From assembly GCA_009777435.1 (NCBI GenBank), contig WRLW01000005.1, forward strand, positions 1 through 17,568: a stretch of DNA of 17,568 nt, given 5' to 3'. Positions 15,470-17,568 of the stretch are shown here, piece by piece. The notes under the pieces are model-generated. The model made no database searches, had not been told where the DNA came from, and worked only from the letters and a program-made list of their open reading frames with translations. How positions within the stretch are numbered: the first letter of the stretch is position 1; every line of letters begins with the position of its first letter. The stretch comes from Oscillospiraceae bacterium (GTDB lineage Bacteria; Bacillota; Clostridia; Oscillospirales; UBA929). Made by a program: the position numbers and the translations under genes.

Positions 15470-15972
15470 ACCGCGCCGTAACCGCTGAAAACGCCGCGCG
15501 CGCCCTATGCGGCGAAGCCCTGTCGTTTACCGGGCGGCTGTACGCCGCGCGCGACGCGGCCCTAAAGCGCCTGCTGGGGCCGGACGGCGGCTCGGCGGCG
15601 TTTATAGAGGGAGCGTTTATTTATTTCGCCGGGCCGGCCGGCGCGCCGCCCGGCTTTCCTGTAGGGGCCGCCGGCCCCACCACGTCGGGCCGCATGGAGC
15701 GCTATTTGGAGCGCCTGCTGGCCTTGGGCGCGGCGGGCTTTGTCGGAAAGGGCGGGTTCGGGCGCGGCGTTGCGGAGCTGCTCGCGCGATACGGCGGCTG
15801 TTACCTGTGCGCCGTGGGCGGCGCGGGCGCGCTGTACGCCAAACGCGTGCGCAAAGCGGAGGTGGTCGCCTATCCCGAGCTGGGCTGCGAGGCCATACGC
15901 GCGCTCGACGTTGAAAACATGCCGCTTATCTGCGGCATCGACTCCTCGGGAAAGAGCATATTTGACAGATAA
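15466..15972 (+). CDS. Fumarate hydratase class I, beta-type (C-terminal) subunit
   Basis: A 168-residue protein matching the C-terminal domain of iron-sulfur fumarase/tartrate dehydratase. Signatures are LSFTGRLYAARDAALKRL, FIYFAGPA, GAAGPTTSGRMERYLERLL, GKGGFGRG and YLCAVGGAGALYAKRVRKAEVVAYPELGCEAIRALDVE, all in the family order. In two-subunit fumarases it works with an alpha subunit carrying the [4Fe-4S] cluster; no alpha gene lies in this window, so it is an orphan here. It begins with GTG, overlapping the DivIVA-like stop (GTGA), which indicates coupled translation. Length is slightly shorter than the usual 180-190 residues. A strong hairpin terminator follows at once. Confidence 0.85.
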   Translation: MNRAVTAENAARALCGEALSFTGRLYAARDAALKRLLGPDGGSAAFIEGAFIYFAGPAGAPPGFPVGAAGPTTSGRMERYLERLLALGAAGFVGKGGFGRGVAELLARYGGCYLCAVGGAGALYAKRVRKAEVVAYPELGCEAIRALDVENMPLICGIDSSGKSIFDR

Positions 15973-16009
15973 AAAAACAAGAGAGGCTTTTCGCCCCTCT
16001 TGTTTTTTT
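15971..16009. terminator. Bidirectional intrinsic terminator between convergent genes
   Basis: The stem ACAAGAG-A-GGC (15977-15987) pairs with 15993-16003 with one mismatch and a short loop, flanked by an A-run on the left and a T-run of seven on the right. Read on either strand it gives a hairpin followed by U residues. It stops the fumarase-subunit transcript from the left and the surface-protein transcript from the right. Confidence 0.9.
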
Positions 16010-16020
16010 GTGGTCTGAAA

Positions 16021-16632
16021 TTAGGCGTTGTTCCTCGACTTGCGATAGAACACGAAGCCGCAGACACCAGCCAGAGCCAAAGCGCCGATCGCGAAGAATA
16101 CCGTGAAATCGTCGCCGGTCTTGGGGTTTCCGCCGGAAGAACCGCCAGCGGCGCCGGCCGGGACTTCCAGATAGACGGCTTTGATGTCGAGCCAGTCGTC
16201 ATTCCAAGCCTGAACGCCGAAGCCGATCCAATCAAGGCCCTCGTAGATGGCGTCTTTCCAGTGAGCCAGCCCGGTGAGGTCAAAGGTAAGGGTCATTTTG
16301 TCGTCGCTCTGTACAAACAGGTCGCCGTTGTCCGACCAGCCGACATCAGAGGTCTTGATGAAGAGCTTGTTATCGTCGTTGGGGCAGGGGGAATTCAGCT
16401 CGACCACGAGCTTGGTGGCGCTAACTACCTGAGCGACTGTCAGGCCGATATCGCCGGTGTGAGCCTCAACGCCGTCCGGCGCGGCGCCGTCGGTGGCCCA
16501 GCCTTGCTGCTCGGTGCGGTTCACCATGTTGGGTTTCACAGGCAAATTAACCTGCGCGGCGAAAGCGGAGACGGACAGCGCTATGACAAGGGCGAATACT
16601 GCGGAAAACGCGATGATCCTACGGACTTTCAT
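16021..16632 (-). CDS. Wall-anchored surface protein, left target of the inversion switch
   Basis: A 203-residue exported protein. The signal peptide (about 1-25, ending SAFA) has basic residues and a hydrophobic core. The mature part is one beta-rich domain with many Trp, Asp and Asn residues (GWSDNGDLF, LTGLAHWKDAIY, WIGFGVQAWNDDWLDIKAVYLE), like small carbohydrate-binding-type beta sandwiches (inference). A Gly/Ser linker precedes the sorting signal NPKTG (169-173), a hydrophobic helix and a basic tail (RKSRNNA), so a class-B-like sortase should anchor it to the wall. The ATG at 16632 follows GAGGAGG. Its start region and first codons lie in the inverted repeat shared with the gene at 17522. 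In this orientation it sits behind the recombinase, away from the strong promoter. Confidence 0.9.
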   Translation of the reverse strand: MKVRRIIAFSAVFALVIALSVSAFAAQVNLPVKPNMVNRTEQQGWATDGAAPDGVEAHTGDIGLTVAQVVSATKLVVELNSPCPNDDNKLFIKTSDVGWSDNGDLFVQSDDKMTLTFDLTGLAHWKDAIYEGLDWIGFGVQAWNDDWLDIKAVYLEVPAGAAGGSSGGNPKTGDDFTVFFAIGALALAGVCGFVFYRKSRNNA

Positions 16633-16688
16633 TTTTAAGCCTCCTCGTATTTGGTGCAGCAGTTCCAAAAAGTGTACTTTTTGAAACT
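16586..16688 (-). repeat. Left copy of the inverted repeat (at least 103 bp)
   Basis: The reverse complement of 16586-16688 is identical, base for base, to 17466-17568. It holds the crossover dyad, the RBS GAGGAGG, the start codon and the first 15 codons of the surface protein, and the last 22 codons of the recombinase. Identity ends exactly at 16688, the edge of the dyad (next base differs). The other end cannot be fixed because the right copy meets the window end, so the repeat may be longer. Confidence 0.97.
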
Positions 16689-17293
16689 GCCTCCGGCATA
16701 TACATAGTCCGGTCGCGCAGACGCCGGTACAGCGTGGAGCGTTTCAAACCTGTAGCGGCCATGAATTCCCTTATCGGGAGAATCCCGCGCTCCCATTTCC
16801 CGGCCAGCTCGCAAAAGTTTTCGGGCGGTTTTTTGACGGGACGCCCGAACTTCACGCCGCGCGCCCGCGCCGTCTCTATGCCCTCGGCCTGACGCCTGAG
16901 TATGCTTTCGCGCTCGCTCTGCGCCACGAACGACAATATCTGCAATACGATATCGGCTATAAAAGTTCCCATAAGGTCTTTGTTAAGGCGCGTGTCTAAC
17001 AGCGGCATATCTATAACGGCGATATCCGCGCCGCGCTCCTTGGTGATAATACGCCACTGGCTCTGGATATCCTCATAATCGCGTCCCAGCCGGTCTATGC
17101 TTTTTACACAGAGCAGATCGCCGGGCCGCAATTTTTTTATCAGCGCCTTGTAAGCGGGACGGTCGAAGTCCTTGCCGGACTGTTTGTCGGTAAATATCCG
17201 CCGCGCGGGTATGCCGAGCCGCCGCAGGGCGAGCGTTTGCCTGTCCTCGTTCTGGTCTGCGCCCGAAACGCGGACGTAGCCGTAGTCAGCCAT
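16619..17293 (-). CDS. Small serine recombinase (resolvase/invertase family) inside the invertible segment
   Basis: A 224-residue resolvase/invertase. The catalytic residues fall at the same numbers as in gamma-delta resolvase: Arg8 and nucleophile Ser10 (YVRVSGADQ), Asp67, Arg68 and Arg71 (IDRLGRDY). The helix-E region (ILSFVAQSERESILRRQAEGIETARARG) runs about 119-145, and a C-terminal helix-turn-helix of about 163-195 (REFMAATGLKRSTLYRRL) would bind the arms of the dyads. The ATG at 17293 follows GGGGAGGA; the frame stays open upstream but without an RBS. The last 22 residues are encoded in the inverted repeat and the frame crosses the left crossover site at codon 207, then stops at 16619-16621, 14 bases inside the surface gene. 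Gene and target therefore overlap and are likely coupled. Confidence 0.95.
   Translation of the reverse strand: MADYGYVRVSGADQNEDRQTLALRRLGIPARRIFTDKQSGKDFDRPAYKALIKKLRPGDLLCVKSIDRLGRDYEDIQSQWRIITKERGADIAVIDMPLLDTRLNKDLMGTFIADIVLQILSFVAQSERESILRRQAEGIETARARGVKFGRPVKKPPENFCELAGKWERGILPIREFMAATGLKRSTLYRRLRDRTMYMPEAVSKSTLFGTAAPNTRRLKNESP
16661..16688. other. Left recombinase crossover site (28-bp dyad)
   Basis: Two 13-base arms that are complementary at 12 positions flank a central dinucleotide (GT on the plus strand, 16674-16675); the inner arms are AAAAAGT and ACTTTTT. Serine recombinases cut with a two-base stagger at exactly such a centre. The core is not self-complementary, so it gives the site a direction, opposite to the right site, which favours inversion. 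The edge of the site coincides with the edge of repeat identity. Confidence 0.85.
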
Positions 17294-17327
17294 TTTTCGT
17301 TGTCCTCCCCGGTATATTTTGACATCC

Positions 17328-17333
17328 ATTATA
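17328..17333 (-). promoter_or_regulatory. Possible -10 box of the recombinase gene
   Basis: A perfect TATAAT on the minus strand lies 35 bp before the recombinase ATG, followed at a good distance by its RBS. The hexamer 17 bp further up reads GATAAA, a poor -35, so a weak promoter is expected. Weak recombinase expression would suit a rare switch (inference). Confidence 0.4.
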
Positions 17334-17416
17334 AAGACTAAAGGAGCGTTTTTATCTTTTTGGAATAATAAGCGCCGATATGGGAAATCATATATTGAAA
17401 TTCGAAAAAGAAATAC

Positions 17417-17446
17417 TTGACAAGTCGAAGCGGCCTGTAGTATACT
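17417..17446 (+). promoter_or_regulatory. Strong outward promoter inside the invertible segment
   Basis: TTGACA (17417-17422) and TATACT (17441-17446), 18 bp apart, point right, out of the segment and through the crossover dyad into the RBS and start codon at 17522. Inversion would turn it toward the left surface gene. It is the only strong promoter I find in this locus. Confidence 0.85.
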
Positions 17447-17454
17447 GGCTTCGA
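17425..17454. promoter_or_regulatory. Dyad around the -10 box of the switch promoter
   Basis: TCGAAGC (17425-17431) and GCTTCGA (17448-17454) are perfect inverted arms 16 bases apart that bracket the -10 hexamer and the likely transcription start. The layout fits an operator for a regulator that acts on top of inversion. No candidate regulator is encoded in the segment other than the recombinase itself. Confidence 0.45.
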
Positions 17455-17465
17455 TACTATTATAG

Positions 17466-17493
17466 AGTTTCAAAAAGTACACTTTTTGGAACT
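17466..17493. other. Right recombinase crossover site (28-bp dyad)
   Basis: Inverse of the left site, with core AC at 17479-17480 and 13-base arms complementary at 12 positions. The segment between the two cores is 803 bp (17478 back to 16676) and contains the recombinase gene body and the outward promoter. Confidence 0.85.
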
Positions 17494-17521
17494 GCTGCAC
17501 CAAATACGAGGAGGCTTAAAA

Positions 17522-17568
17522 ATGAAAGTCCGTAGGATCATCGCGTTTTCCGCAGTATTCGCCCTTGT
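17522..17568 (+). CDS. Second surface-protein gene, right target of the switch (5' end only)
   Basis: An ATG preceded by GAGGAGG opens a frame whose 15 visible codons read MKVRRIIAFSAVFAL, identical to the signal-peptide start of the left surface protein. It lies directly downstream of the TTGACA/TATACT promoter, so it is the gene expected to be on in this orientation. The rest is outside the window: it may encode a different mature domain (an alternative surface protein) or a near copy of the left one. Export through a signal peptide can be inferred; wall anchoring only by analogy. Confidence 0.8.
   Translation, partial: MKVRRIIAFSAVFAL

Larger units (their letters stand above)
17466..17568 (+). 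repeat. Right copy of the inverted repeat, cut by the window end
   Basis: It is identical to the reverse complement of 16586-16688 over all 103 visible bases. Contents are the same: crossover dyad, RBS, ATG and 15 codons of a surface-protein gene. The window stops before identity is lost, so its full length is unknown. Confidence 0.97.

Noticed and set aside
16000..16638. Plus-strand open frame opposite the left surface-protein gene
   Set aside because: It begins inside the bidirectional terminator and mirrors a gene with signal peptide, sorting signal and RBS, so it is a shadow.
16586..17568. Interpretation of the recombinase region as a transposon or insertion sequence with terminal inverted repeats
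   Set aside because: The repeats extend outward into functional RBS and coding sequence of surface genes, no target-site duplication is visible, and a small serine recombinase with mirrored crossover dyads fits inversion better.

Overview
The window looks like a chromosomal piece of a GC-rich, Gram-positive-type member of the Clostridia (Oscillospiraceae- or Christensenellaceae-like). Supporting signs are strong GGAGG-type ribosome binding sites, sigma-A-like promoters, lipoprotein signal peptides with lipoboxes, a DivIVA-like protein, a dlt-like surface-modification operon, a gamma-glutamyl-peptidase-type M14 enzyme and a wall-anchored protein with an NPKTG sorting signal. I saw no rRNA, tRNA, CRISPR array, transposase or phage gene. 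Every gap between genes is shorter than 300 bases.

Layout. (1) 1-2157, minus strand: a three-gene membrane/regulator cassette (DUF2975-like protein, small HTH regulator, DUF4173-like membrane protein) with a good promoter and a likely terminator at the window edge. (2) 2217-9680, plus strand: one tightly packed operon holding a transglutaminase-like lipoprotein, an Asp/Glu-type racemase, an amino-acid adenylating enzyme, a carrier protein, an MBOAT acyltransferase, an SGNH/DltD-like protein and a small lipoprotein. The core resembles dltABCD, which puts D-alanine on teichoic acids, but it carries its own cofactor-independent racemase. (3) 9689-15972: separate genes, namely a zinc-ribbon/CFI-box protein, a glycine-rich small protein, a zinc-dependent phospholipase C-like protein, a PG-binding/LysM/M14 peptidase, a small tail-anchored protein, thioredoxin, a DivIVA-like coiled-coil protein and an orphan fumarase beta-type subunit. 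A bidirectional terminator follows.

(4) 16021-17568 is the most interesting part: a DNA-inversion switch. A gene for a wall-anchored surface protein (minus strand) and the start of a second gene (plus strand, cut by the window end) have identical upstream regions and identical first 15 codons. These lie in perfect inverted repeats of at least 103 bp. Between the repeats are a small serine recombinase gene with all key catalytic residues and a strong outward promoter (TTGACA, 18 bp, TATACT). Each repeat starts exactly with a 28-bp dyad centred on AC, as expected of a serine-recombinase crossover site. Inversion between the dyads would move the promoter from one surface gene to the other. The recombinase reading frame runs through the crossover site and stops inside the start of the surface gene, so the identical repeats would keep the recombinase intact in both orientations. 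In the orientation shown, the promoter faces the right-hand gene, whose body is not in the window; the left gene is placed behind the recombinase.

Functionally, much of the window concerns the cell surface: polymer aminoacylation, lipoproteins, peptidoglycan cleavage, and switching of a wall-anchored protein.
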